In this document: piece after piece, positions 47,501 through 62,000 of the stretch
Layout of the letters: every line of letters starts with the position of its first letter
How positions within the stretch are numbered: position 1 is the stretch's first letter
DNA from: Lingula anatina
Lineage: Eukaryota; Brachiopoda; Lingulata; Lingulida; Lingulidae
Reading direction: 5' to 3'
DNA length: 62,000 nucleotides
Assembly: GCF_001039355.2 (NCBI RefSeq)
Contig: NW_019773781.1
Coordinates: 455,692 to 517,691, forward strand
Translations under genes and position numbers: made by a program
The notes under the pieces: model-generated
The model's input: only the letters and a program-made list of their open reading frames with translations
The model's database searches: none
What the model was told of the DNA's origin: nothing

Positions 47501-50500
47501 NNNNNNNNNNNNNNNNNNNNNNNNNNNNNNNNNNNNNNNNNNNNNNNNNNNNNNNNNNNNNNNNNNNNNNNNNNNNNNNNNNNNNNNNNNNNNNNNNNNN
47601 NNNNNNNNNNNNNNNNNNNNNNNNNNNNNNNNNNNNNNNNNNNNNNNNTATATATATATATAAACTGTATCATCCTTAATTTCAGGCCGTTCTTCACATT
47701 CTGGGTGACATTTGTGCAGATAGCAGTGTACATAGTGTCTGTGTCTGTGTATGGCATAGCACCTGTAGGATTCTCTGACACTCTCATATCAGATGTGGTG
47801 AGGCTTATTATTTTTCTCTTAATTGTCAACAAGGTGACCTGCTATACATTATATAAAGCTGGTGCACAAATATTCAAGTTTATCTAAAAATGGGGCACTT
47901 TATTGTTTTCAGATTTTGTGATTTCCTATCTTAGAAAAATATGCTTTGCCTTTTTTTTAGGTACTGACATCCAATTTAGCCTTAGAGAAAGTTGCATACT
48001 ATGAGAAAGACAACATGTGGATAGGACCTAGACAAGTAAGTGAGAAGAACCTCTAACAAGGGTTTATTTTACAATATTTGAGTAATGAAATTAGATCTGT
48101 TTTACAGAACCATATTTTTATAGTGGAATTTGTCATTGTTTATGAGTTATATACAAGCACTGAAAAAAAGGAAGGCTTATAGGTAATAACCGTATTGAAT
48201 GTAGATAAGTTTGCTGCATTTTTTTATTCAGCATGTTGTCAGTGAAAAAAGGTACCTACACAGACAAACTTTTTTCAGTTTTTTTTTCATCTTTGTAAAC
48301 AAATATGAACATCAGTCCTTATCAGTAACAAGCTTTAACATCTGACACATTAATAGCAAAATTCTCCGACACATAACTAACAAATTCACCATGACCACTT
48401 TACAGGTCCCTGATAAAGGAGCAGAAAGCCGAAAACTTTGGTGTTTTCATATTTTTATATTAGATGAACTATTTAGATGCCAGTTACACTCAACTTTGGT
48501 CACCTTCCAGGCTGATCTGATTCATCTTGGCGCTAAATATTCTCCCTGTATGCGTCGCGACAGGAATGTGATTGCTGCACTAGAAACAGATAAAAGTAGA
48601 GAACGTGAAACTGCATGCTGTATTAGAAATGCCAGAGAGGATGGGTGTGTGCAGAAACCTCGCCGGACTTGTTCTGTGAGTCCTTTTTTTATTTTAATTC
48701 ATTTATTTTATTTTATTTTATTTTATTTTATTAAGAGTTGATGAATGGAAGTCGGTGTAAAATTTAATTATGTATATTGTAATGCCAATGTCAGGATTGG
48801 GCAAAGCTTACGGTGCAAAGATCAAATGAATATGATATATTTTTGTGGATTTCGGCTGGGGAGTGGCCTAGAGGCCTTCATCATTTCTGTAGCATTTATT
48901 CATAAAAAGTCCCAGCTGCTGATCAAATGTTTCAAAATTTATCATTTGTGTATCTCTGATTTATTCCAGCCATATTTGTCAACATGGTGGAAGTGGGGTG
49001 AAGACGGAAGATTGGGCTTCAACAACCGCACAAATGGCTCTGTCTGTGGCCAGGATCCAGAGTGAGTTTTGTTAGAATTACTTTCCTTTTGTTATCTGTT
49101 GCAGTAAATGTTTCCACAATGAAGTTACATTTTTTTATTGGTCCTTGACCTTGTTTTTCAAGGATAAACAATAAGAAAACAAGGAAACTATCACCATTCG
49201 CTTACATCAGACATTTGGGGAATGAAATTATCAAAACTGCAGTATAATTATTAGAAAGAAGATCTATGATTCACTCCTTAAATTGGTTTAGAATGTACAG
49301 ACTGTTTTCAGATCTTCACCTTGATTTCTTTCCAGGTTTTGCCTGACTCCAGCATCTACTGAGCCATATGTGTGGCCAGATGATATCACAAAATGGCCTG
49401 TAAGTTGTCACACCATCAAGTAATGGGAGGTTCTTAATATTGATTTTTTGCTTTTATTATGTATCGACACTGCTGTTAGGTTAGGGTGAATTCTATTTCT
49501 CAACTTGATATTTTTGATAATGTTTGATATTACATATAGTAATATGTCATTGTTTGTTAAAAACACAATATTGGAATTTGTTTGAGAAAAGATAGTGGAA
49601 AACTCAGATATCATGGAAAGGTTGTTTGAAATATTTCATTTATTTTTGTAGTTATGTGTCAGAACTGAACAAAATCTAACCCATGGCAATGAATCAGAAG
49701 TAAGTCTTTTCCACCCACACATGACTTGCGAAATACGTGGGCGGCCATGTTGTATTGGGATCCAAGGAGAGTGTATCATCACCACCCCAGAGCACTGTAA
49801 GTTCAGGAAGGGATATTACCATAAAGAGGCTGCACTTTGTTCACAGGTAGGAAATGTGATGAATCCCCGATGATGTTTATTTGGTGATTTGGTGAAGTTA
49901 GATGTAACTGAAGTGTTGAGATATTTAAAAATCTTTGTAAATCATGTAATTACGACAAAAATTACAATTCAGTCTAAAGGAGTCACTGCTTTTACCTTTT
50001 TTATCTAGAGTGTGTCAAAATCAAAATTTAACAAATAGTTACAAAAATGTATTATTTTGATAAAATACTTTTTAATTTACCCCCTATCCACCTTAAATAA
50101 CAATAAAAAATTGTCTGGAAACCTTCCTAATTAGAATGTTTCACTTTCAGGTGAATTGTATGAACCAGATCTGTGGCATGATCCAGTTTTTGGACCCCCA
50201 GTACCCGGACCAGTTCTACCGCCTCTGGACCAGTCTCTTCCTACACGCAGGGTATGTGAACAACACTCAATTTTCACAGTTCTTCTCAGTTTTCACCGCA
50301 CCATTTTAAACAATTGATTGTAAATTTAGTAGCCTGGCTGTAATGCTTGACATGGCCAGTTAAGTAGATTAAATTTGATTGTCCAAACGATGGGAAGGGA
50401 ACTTGTGAAAGGGAATAACCTGAATCATTGGATTTTTATCATTTCAGTCTCTTCCATTTGGTGATCTCTATAATCTTTCAAATGCTGATTATGCGTGATG

Positions 50501-51279
50501 TGGAGAAATTAGCAGGGTGGATCAGGGTCTCCATTATATACATTGTATCTGGGATAGCTGGTAACTTGGCCAGCGCCATATTTCTACCATATCAGGTGGA
50601 GGTATGTATTAAATGAGTAATAAACGTATATTTTGCTGAGGTTGGACAAAATAAATGTTTATTTGACATTGGTTTGTGTGAAACTCACAACTTTTTAATT
50701 TTGTACATTGACAGCTTATTGTAATGTTATCTTGAAGCAGATTTTTTGTTTGTTTTTGAAAGACTACTTAATCCTTATTTCGTCTCAATGCAGTGTTGTG
50801 CAAAAAATCAGTTTTACAGTTTTAAAAGCACCTGTCAAATCTCGTTTTAGGCGGGTCCTGCGGGTTCCCAGTTTGGCATCCTGTCCTGTTTGTTTGTGGA
50901 AGTCCTCCAGAGTTGGCAGCTGATCGAGACCCCCTGGAAAGCTCTCTTGAAACAAGGTGGCGTCATCCTGGCCCTCTTTATCCTGGGCCTGCTGCCCTGG
51001 ATAGACAACTACGCCCATTTAGTCGGTTTCTTTACAGGCTTCCTGCTCTCATTTGCCCTGCTTCCTTATGTGACTTTTGGGGACTGGGACAAAAAGAGGA
51101 AAATTATAGGAATAGTGTTGTCCGTTGTGACTGTTATAGCTTTTATTGTGGTATTGTTTATTCTGTTTTACGTCGTTCCCATTTATGAATGCCCTCACTG
51201 TTCTTACTTTAACTGTATTCCTTTTACTCCCAAGTTCTGTGAAAATATGGAAGTGAAGATTGGAAGAACACAATCGTAG
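44545..51279 (+). CDS. RHBDF1: Inactive rhomboid protein (iRhom, RHBDF1/2 orthologue)
   Basis: iRhoms are ER/Golgi membrane pseudoproteases that control trafficking of ADAM17 and EGFR ligands. Exons: 44545-44654, 45079-45445, 45750-45839, 46158-46336, 46789-47046, 47686-47797, 47961-48035, 48511-48675, 48970-49061, 49336-49399, 49652-49846, 50151-50251, 50448-50601, 50851-51279. Phases all join, giving 796 residues. The ~330-residue cytosolic N-terminus has Ser/Arg-rich stretches ([15 protein letters not shown]) and ends with the conserved [11 protein letters not shown]1 starts at [11 protein letters not shown]. The Cys-rich iRhom domain follows ([35 protein letters not shown]), then the rhomboid core ([49 protein letters not shown]). 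The catalytic Ser of active rhomboids (GxSG) is replaced (GPAG) while the TM6 His remains, which defines an iRhom. The N run lies within intron 5 and the flanking exons join in phase. Confidence 0.96.
47224..47648. other. Assembly gap (425 N) in RHBDF intron 5
   Basis: A run of N's followed by a (TA)n tract. The flanking exons (ending 47046, starting 47686) join as AG|G in phase and match the family order, so no coding exon need be missing. Confidence 0.98.
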
Positions 51280-53978
51280 TAAAGGGGGTTAAAATTAAGA
51301 CATTATTATCATTTGTTAACAATGTTGCAGAACATATCGGTGTATTTTAAGCATATAGCTTCCTTAGACTACCCTTTGTCAGATCGATATGAACGTCTTG
51401 TTAAGTTAGTGTTTTGGTTAGATTTTGATTAATGAGATAAATGATGTTTTATGAGAGTACTAGAGCTATTTTTATCATTGCCAAATGAGCTAATTTATTG
51501 TTAACAACTCTGTATTGTAACCAAAGTAATTATGTTAATCTGTTAAGGCTCTATTTCGCAGAAGAAAATACGCCTGTAATGAATCTTGAATCTTGTAATT
51601 AGAAATCTAAGTTGAGTTAGCCCCGGGTCAAAGTCTATGGGCTTAACTCCAACTGTTCTCAGTTGAATAGCTAACAGCTATGTGGTGTTGGTGTAGAAGT
51701 TTTCATGTTGGCCATGTTATCTTTCATTGACAGGCTGTGTTGCCATGATGAGCAGAAATTGGTGACAAACCACCACTAGACATGTGACTTTCATCCTAGG
51801 TTCTTTTATCAAGATGGGACCAGGCAATGGACTGGAGTCCAGTTTTTCAAAATTCATAGATGTATAAAATTATATATATTTGTATCAATCTAAGATTGGT
51901 GCTCCAGCAAGGTGCACCTAAAATTGTTTTGTAACAGAAATTACACAGATAAATGCAGATTATTTATGAGATATTTTCACAGTTTTCAATTTTGTTCTTA
52001 CAAATCAAGATAAATAGCAAGCTTCGTTGGCTATTGCCAATTTGGTGCTCAGCTTATAAACTATTATCTCCATAGGGTAACCATATGTTTCAAGGAAAAG
52101 TTGTTAGGGTTTGCTTGCAGTGTTTCGGAAGCAGCAAAGAAGCTTATGTAGATTTTTTGTTACTTTTAGAAATAGAATTACACACTACAAAAGGCAATAG
52201 GTATAATAGTCCAATCTTCTGTCAGATGGGATGAGAACTTCTTTTCTCCAGTTAATTAGTCCCAACATGCCAGTCTTAATATGGCCTCTAGTTAAACTGG
52301 ACTGGTACACTAACTGTAACTTTGATGGGAACAGCTTTGGTTACTCTATTCATCTTCTGTGAATTGATTTGTTTAGTGTTCAGATAGATCACATTTGGAT
52401 AAACTCATCGTAAATGTCAATTTGATTGTTTTAGAAATGAGACATTGACTTTTCTTTTCTAGGAGACATTTAGCATTATGCAAGCAATGTTTAAAGAATT
52501 ACAAGAAATTTTTTCAAGTTCCTTTGGTGATGTCATGCATTGTCCACTTAGATTGCTGAATATAGCTTTTGGATTCGTCAACTAACAAAAAGAAAGTATG
52601 TTTCTTTGCTGCCATTCAGTGCGCAATTTTTTGTATCATTTTTATTTAGGTTAACAATCACTGATGCAAAGTCCTGGGGGCATCTATTAGGGATATTTAC
52701 TTTTCTCTGTAATAGGAAGTTTTTTTCTGCCTTTTGATCTGTGATTTAGTGTAATATTTTTTTTTACCCCCGTTCAATGCGATAGACATCAATACAATCT
52801 CAGGTTTACTGTAGAGTAGTAAATAAATAAAAAAAAAAAAAACTGTAACAATAAACAGTTACCTTGGTTGTATGCTAGCATGTAATCAGTGGTGCAGAGG
52901 AAGACTGCAATTCAGACCTTCGATCTTGCACATTCATACACTGTGAGTAGAGCTTTACTGCAGAACGTGTTGATTTGAAATATAATTAACATCAGATATG
53001 GTGTTGACTGTTGTGTAAGCGTATCAGACCTGTTTTGATGTATCTGGCAGATTTAGTGAACTTTTTGTGTCATTTGTGTACAAGAAAACTTACTGCTGAT
53101 TTGATTCAAGCTTCTGTGTCAAAGTGGACCTGCTATCATTTATATTAACTATTTCAATTCTTTTCTTTTTGAAGTTTTTTTTCTTAGATCATGAAATCGA
53201 CTATGCCAAATACAACCCACAAAATTGCTGAAGTATATCTTATACCCATCTATGTTAATGTAACTATATTTGTACAAACTTCTTTTGTATGGAATTTGAT
53301 TTTCTACCTTTGTCCAATAAAATTAAATGTATTTAACTGTTCTCAGTGAGATTGTTCATGGTTCTAGGGAAGTGTAAATTTAGTTACTGCTTTAGTGATA
53401 TTACTCATTACTTTGTAACAGAAAATTGTGAAACAGCTGTGATTCGTACAATTTTCATGTCAAAGTAAAGTGATTAATATCAATAAAACTTTTAACTAAT
53501 ACGAAATTGTTCTTCATGCCAGTTGAGTTTTACATACATAATCCATAACTTTCCTTTGGCAATTTTAATGAACATTTAAAAATGTTAAGTAATACGTATC
53601 ACACATTAGAAAAGTATTTCATGTTTATTGTAACGAAAAAGACGTAACAAGTAATCTAAGTCACACCCTTACAGATATAAATGCAACTGGAAACTGCTCA
53701 ACCCACTTTAGTGCAAAACATCTATTGTACCTAATATACTTTCAGAAACTCCCCAGCAATGTCAATCAACAAACTTATCAGGACACGAAATTTTTTTACG
53801 TTGTGCCAAAGTTAGCATTTTCCAATACCTGCTACTTCTGAAATTGGACCAGGATGCCATAATTCAGTTCTTTTATTATCCCTTAATAAATCCATAACTG
53901 GATGTGCATTTTGGTAACACGTCAGTGCTGCTGAAGGTAGGTTTTATCAACACTTAGAAATAACAAATGTTAGTAGGC
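51280..53978. terminator. RHBDF 3' UTR and NDUFB10 3' flank
   Basis: No gene follows the RHBDF stop until the NDUFB10 last exon on the other strand. AATAAA at 53316-53321 (CCAATAAAATTAAATG, then TG-rich sequence) and 53482-53487 suggest a long 3' UTR of about 2.0-2.2 kb. The NDUFB10 3' end must lie just below 53979, so the two transcripts converge. Confidence 0.55.
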
Positions 53979-55563
53979 CTAACGTTCAGGAGCAGTAATT
54001 GTCTTGCCATGACGTCTTTCCCATATCATACGATGTTTTTGCTTCATATAACAGGACTTGGCCGTGGGATATGCGCCCAATTCTCCATCTGAAAGCATTT
54101 AGATGTGAATTGTTAGACCAAAATGAAATGAAATATATCATTATCAAAAATAATCAGTAACTGATTCTTTCAGGCTAAATGTATACAGTTAACTGGAGTT
54201 ATTCTTGATTTAAATCTAAGAGACCATTCCCAGAGACAATCATACTAACTTTGAAATGATCTATCTCCAAGGTGGTTCTCACTAAATTGCTAACAATTGC
54301 TTGCATGCCCAATGAAGCTGTAAGAGGGTAATTAACTATCGTTTAGCAGGTTCAGTAGCTGTGCCTGACACATTATAAGCCATTTAAGCTAAAAGCAATT
54401 TAACAAGAAACCCCCTGGAGATGAGTCAATCCAATTAGAACGATCTAGGCATGGGAACCCAGTCTAAATCACAGACTACATTTTGATCCTCTGTCCTTGA
54501 TAACACATATAGGAAATCACCATTCATGTGATTTATCACATTATGCTTCATAGCACAATCGCCATCAGTTTTGTTATTATGTACCAGTGGATTCTAGGAC
54601 AATCCCCCCCCCCCCCCCAAAGGAATATATATTTATATACGAATATAAAGTATTAAGGAGATTAAAGTTCAAAATATTTCATCCATTTTATTTATATTTA
54701 GTGTGATAATACAACTTCATCATTGAACAAATTTTTTAAACAAATTCCTTTTTCATTGAGTACAAGTTGAGAAAGTATTATTAAATATCTAATCAAAGTA
54801 TAACCACCCATTCTCCAGGTAAAGGTGGGGTAAACAGATGAACAGGTAAACATATTTAATGAACATTTTAAGTGTAGTGGGTAGGTGGATAGTAGTCAAG
54901 CTATTAATAGTGACAGGTAATCAAAGGGATACCTGTATAAGTGACAAAATCTGTTCACCCCACCATTCCCTAGAGATGCACCTTGATTCAAGGCTTACTT
55001 AATCAATGGGGGGATAATGAAGCAGTTAAAAGTAACAGTCAATTCACCAACGGGTTACCTGGATGTGTGATATCATTTGTTTAACCACACTTTACCTAGA
55101 ATATACTTTGATTAGAGTTTTCATAAAATTTTCTGTACTTGTACTCTATGAAAATAATTTGTTTTCTGAAATTAAAATTCTCTATCCTTGGGTTCCATCA
55201 TCACACTAAGAAATACACCCCATTTCCATAGATTAGATCGACCTACTTTAGATCGACCTAACTCCCTGGGGGTTCACGCTAAATAGCTGTCAGCCGGGCA
55301 GACACGAAAGTTAATTACCCCCTTACAGCTTGTAGTAGGCGGGACAGACATTTAAGTCGGATTATCTGAAAGTAATCTAGTGAGACTCCCCGCGGGGATA
55401 GATCGATCTAAAATCTATGGGAATAGAGCCATAGTCATACAATGAATGAAAGATTTGAACTATTTACTCTGTACTTTACTTTTGTACTTATATATACTTT
55501 GGGGGAAATTGTCGAACAGGTTGGAATTCACATCTTAAAAATGCCAGAATGAAAACTGGTTCT

Positions 55564-55617
<54 letters not shown>

Positions 55618-57196
55618 AAAAAACTTCAATTAAACAAGTGATCTAATGCCATAACTCTATCCACAAAGTTTGAGAATTGAGTCACACCGTTTCCGGTGAA
55701 AATGTAGAGCGCAGACACAAGTGATGACACAGTTTCTGTTGATAAAAACAGCACCTTGCCAGAAGATGAGTGTAATATATTGTATTTTAATTTATTTTAA
55801 AAATGGGATATTTAATGTCAGATGAAAACTTACACTTGATAGAATATGCCAACAGTGCATTTTTATACAAGTCTTCTATTTCCTTGCATGACTCGAATAA
55901 CATCACTTCCTCCTTGAATTCATTGTTAATAGCACATTGTTTAACACGTCTTCTGAGAAGGGTCATCTTCTCCTTGTCAACAAGGCTGAAAGAGAGTGCA
56001 ATTTTTTTCAATTCATTTCTCTTGGCAATTTAATTTACAAAAAGGCAAGACTGGTATAAATATACAAATTTAAAGTTAAAATCAAGCACGGGGACAAATG
56101 GTTACAGGATTGAAAAATATTTTTCTTGAAAGTTTCAGCAATATTGTCATCACACTGCCAGGGATGGCCTCTCCTGAATAATTTCTTGTTAATACTGCTT
56201 CAGGGCTAAAACTAATATGTATTAGCCAGCCCTTGTTTCTATACTCTTTAAAACAATCCTACAGTTAGAAGCACCCCCACTCTCTAAGCATAGTGGTTGA
56301 AAACTTACAAATCTCTTTTAAACTGCTGGTTGGCTTCATACATGCAGATTTCATCTCCTACACGACACTGGTCAATTGTTGGCACCCGATTATACTTTCT
56401 ATGGTAGTAAACATTTTTATGGTTTTCCTGCATGGAATCCATCTTGGCTGAAAAACAAGACAAAAAAGGTTTGAAGTAAGAATAGGTAATACTTTTAGCA
56501 ATATTTTCAATTTAAAAAATAAATAAACCACAGCAGTTTCATAAGTAAATTAGTAAATAATAAAAGTGCAAACATCCACTTTCATGCCTCAGGCTTACTA
56601 GTATTGTGATAAAAAAAGTTTTTAAGAACTTACATTTTTAAGTACAAGAGTTGGTGCTGCAATCTTTGCAATCATGGCTTTACAAATCCTGGAACTAAAT
56701 ATGGCGGACGTACATGAAAAAAAAAACCCCCCAAACTTTTTATAATTTCTCCCCCTCTCACACCCCCCCCCCTGTGTTGCCCCATGGAGGCGGGGTTTTA
56801 TTACTGTACCCCCCCAGGGGCGGCGCANTTTAATGACTGTACCCCCGCAGGGACGACGCATGGGGAGGCGTGTGAGAGGCGGAGAGACTATTAAAAGATT
56901 AGGCGGTTTTTCTTTCATGTACGTCCGCCATATTTAGCTCCAGGATTTGTAAAACCATGGCTCAACTCGTTGTGAATGCGATCTTAATTTGAACATTTAC
57001 CAGTATGTATTACTATAAGTTTAAGACGGAGAGATCACAGCCAGATAAAGAAAATTTGCTTTTGAAGTTCGTTTAATGTCAACTCAGACTTACCCTTTGC
57101 CCAATATGCCGGCCGTGTCATAATGTCAAAAAAGCCATCTACTCTAGTAAGTAGCCCACTGCGTTTTGGTCCTTTGCCTTTCTCGTCGTCCGACAT
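53979..57196 (-). CDS. NDUFB10: NADH:ubiquinone oxidoreductase subunit B10 (complex I PDSW subunit)
   Basis: An accessory subunit of the membrane arm of mitochondrial complex I. Minus-strand exons in transcription order: 57196-57094, 56447-56309, 55985-55834, 54088-53979. Phases join and encode 167 residues (human 172). Recognisable parts: VDGFFDIMTRPAYWAKG at the start, then NVYYHRKYNRVPTIDQC, DEICMYEANQQFKRD, the KEKMTLLRRRVKQC segment, and the C-terminal YGELGAYPTAKSCYMKQKHR. Family-conserved cysteines (QCRVGDEIC and later KQC, ESC, KSC) are retained. The protein has no cleavable presequence, as is usual for this subunit. Start ATG is 57196-57194 (AAGATGTCGG). It is divergent from RPL3 with ~430 bases between start codons. 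Three MITE-like or fold-back elements sit in its introns. Confidence 0.93.
54225..54450. mobile_element. MITE-like repeat, copy A (inverted copy at 55215-55432)
   Basis: Read on +, the ordered blocks GATCTATC..GG, TCTCACTA.ATT, AAGCTGTAAGAGGGTAATTAAC and AA.CCCCC.GGAG are matched in order by the reverse complement of 55215-55432. The copies are clearly diverged. Both lie in NDUFB10 intron 3. Confidence 0.6.
54789..55115. mobile_element. MITE-like element with imperfect long terminal inverted repeats
   Basis: Left CTAATCAAAGTATA at 54789 is complementary to TATACTTTGATTAG at 55102-55115. Pairing continues inward after a small offset (AGGTAAAGGTGGGGTAAACAG versus the complement of GTTTAACCACACTTTACCT). 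Non-coding. Confidence 0.55.
55215..55432. mobile_element. MITE-like repeat, copy B, with AGATCGA-rich inverted ends
   Basis: The ends CCATAGATTAGATCGACC and GATCGATCTAAAATCTATGG are imperfect inverted repeats. The interior contains GTTAATTACCCCCTTACAGC, the complement of the core of copy A. Confidence 0.65.
55565..55613. repeat. (CA)n microsatellite in NDUFB10 intron 3
   Basis: About 24 uninterrupted CA units followed by an A tract. Confidence 0.95.
56673..56959. mobile_element. Fold-back element with ~47-bp ends and N at its centre
   Basis: The left end (CATGGCTTTACAAATCCTGG, then AACTAAATATGGCGGACGTA) is the near-perfect reverse complement of the right end (TACGTCCGCCATATTTAGCT, then CCAGGATTTGTAAAACCATG). 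The C-rich interior also pairs imperfectly, for example TCTCACACCCCCC with GGCGTGTGAGAGG, and the single N (56827) lies near the middle. It sits in NDUFB10 intron 1. Confidence 0.8.
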
Positions 57197-57623
57197 CTTG
57201 CAAGCACTGCATCTGACCTTCGACTTTTTGATGGTAAATGTCGCAATTGATGGGTGTACAATATAACTTTTTATTAACAGTGTGTAATTTATTTCTTTAT
57301 ACATTAAAATAAAACTTTGAAATTCTCAATATTCTACGCAATAATATTTACCGCTGAAAATCTAAATATAACACTTTGTCCAGTCCCTAGCCAATATAAC
57401 GACAACCATCCTTGAGCTTGTCTCACCCAAGTCTATGTGATACTAGGATACAAGGATACAAGGATTAAACATTTTAAAAACTACATAACGAAGTGATTTT
57501 CATATGTTATTAGCTGTAAAAATGAGTATGATATAAATGATGGAAAAACAGTATAACAAAAAACTCAAAAACTCCCTTAGTCCACTGAGCCTCGTTATCG
57601 TTCTCTTACAAGTGGCAGCCAAC
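57197..57623. promoter_or_regulatory. Putative bidirectional NDUFB10/RPL3 promoter
   Basis: 427 bases separate the two divergent start codons. On the RPL3 side, the pyrimidine-rich TATCGTTCTCTTACAAG about 15-35 bases before the ATG could be the TOP-like transcription start of a ribosomal-protein mRNA. No TATA box is obvious. Confidence 0.5.
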
Positions 57624-61783
<4,160 letters not shown>

Positions 61784-62000
61784 GACAACCAAGAAAACCC
61801 TTGATTTGTGGGATTTAATCAAGAGACACTAAATTTCTTTTCTGCAAAAGACAAAAAAATGAAAATAAAAAAATGAATGAGATACTTGTTTTTTTTTGTT
61901 TTTAAAAGCTTACACTTCATAAAGGTGTTCAGATATTTCGCGGACGGACGACTTCCCCTCTCGCAACCTTTGATAGTTACAAAGTTTTAACTTGTCTAGG

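Noticed and set aside
47221-47832. 203-codon minus-strand frame
   Set aside because: Mostly N's.

Overview
This is a eukaryotic nuclear window from a marine-type invertebrate. It has many short exons with GT-AG introns, AT-rich intergenic DNA, microsatellites, fold-back elements, one 425-base N run (47224-47648) and five single N's (13946, 19661, 33488, 39362, 56827). Protein similarity (an RFamide/orexin-type neuropeptide receptor, an iRhom, a single-LIM CRIP) fits a bilaterian. A lophotrochozoan such as a mollusc is my best guess, but the species cannot be fixed from sequence alone.

Layout. (1) 0.65-8.4 kb, + strand: eighteen in-frame exons of the Fe-S DNA helicase DDX11/CHL1, stopping before the second half of the motor. 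(2) 8.4-24 kb: mostly gene-poor, with a perfect hairpin, an old ~300-bp tandem repeat, a lone + strand exon resembling a GPCR tail (15.36-15.72 kb), a MITE-like element, a tRNA-derived SINE relic and a broken protein-primed-type DNA polymerase B relic (21.1-21.9 kb, - strand). (3) 24.1-25.7 kb, +: a complete two-exon class A neuropeptide GPCR. (4) 27.3-30.8 kb, -: a complete four-exon single-LIM CRIP1-like gene, tail-to-tail with the GPCR. (5) 32.3-34.6 kb: a fold-back element and a ~1.09-kb near-identical tandem copy with an N at the junction. (6) 35.0-41.0 kb, +: NPRL3 (GATOR1), complete except for a segment lost at the N at 39362. (7) 41.8-43.3 kb, -: MPG, complete in two exons. (8) 44.5-51.3 kb, +: RHBDF/iRhom, 14 coding exons. 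(9) 54.0-57.2 kb, -: NDUFB10, four exons with MITE-like elements in its introns. (10) 57.6-61.8 kb, +: RPL3, nine coding exons, with a C/D box snoRNA in an intron.

The most striking content is gene order. NPRL3(+)-MPG(-)-RHBDF(+) has the order and relative orientations of the block beside the vertebrate alpha-globin cluster (human 16p13.3: RHBDF1-MPG-NPRL3). The head-to-head NDUFB10/RPL3 pair mirrors human NDUFB10/RPL3L, also on 16p13.3. No globin exon was recognised here. The RPL3 intron carries a snoRNA-like sequence whose guide has 12 nt of complementarity to 18S rRNA at the Am468-equivalent site, matching what I recall for vertebrate SNORD83 (also RPL3-hosted).

Several oddities look like assembly joins at single N's (truncated DDX11, missing NPRL3 segment, 1.09-kb duplication). 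They should be tested with long reads before any biological reading. Exon boundaries were read by eye from splice consensus plus reading-phase continuity. UTR limits are estimates.
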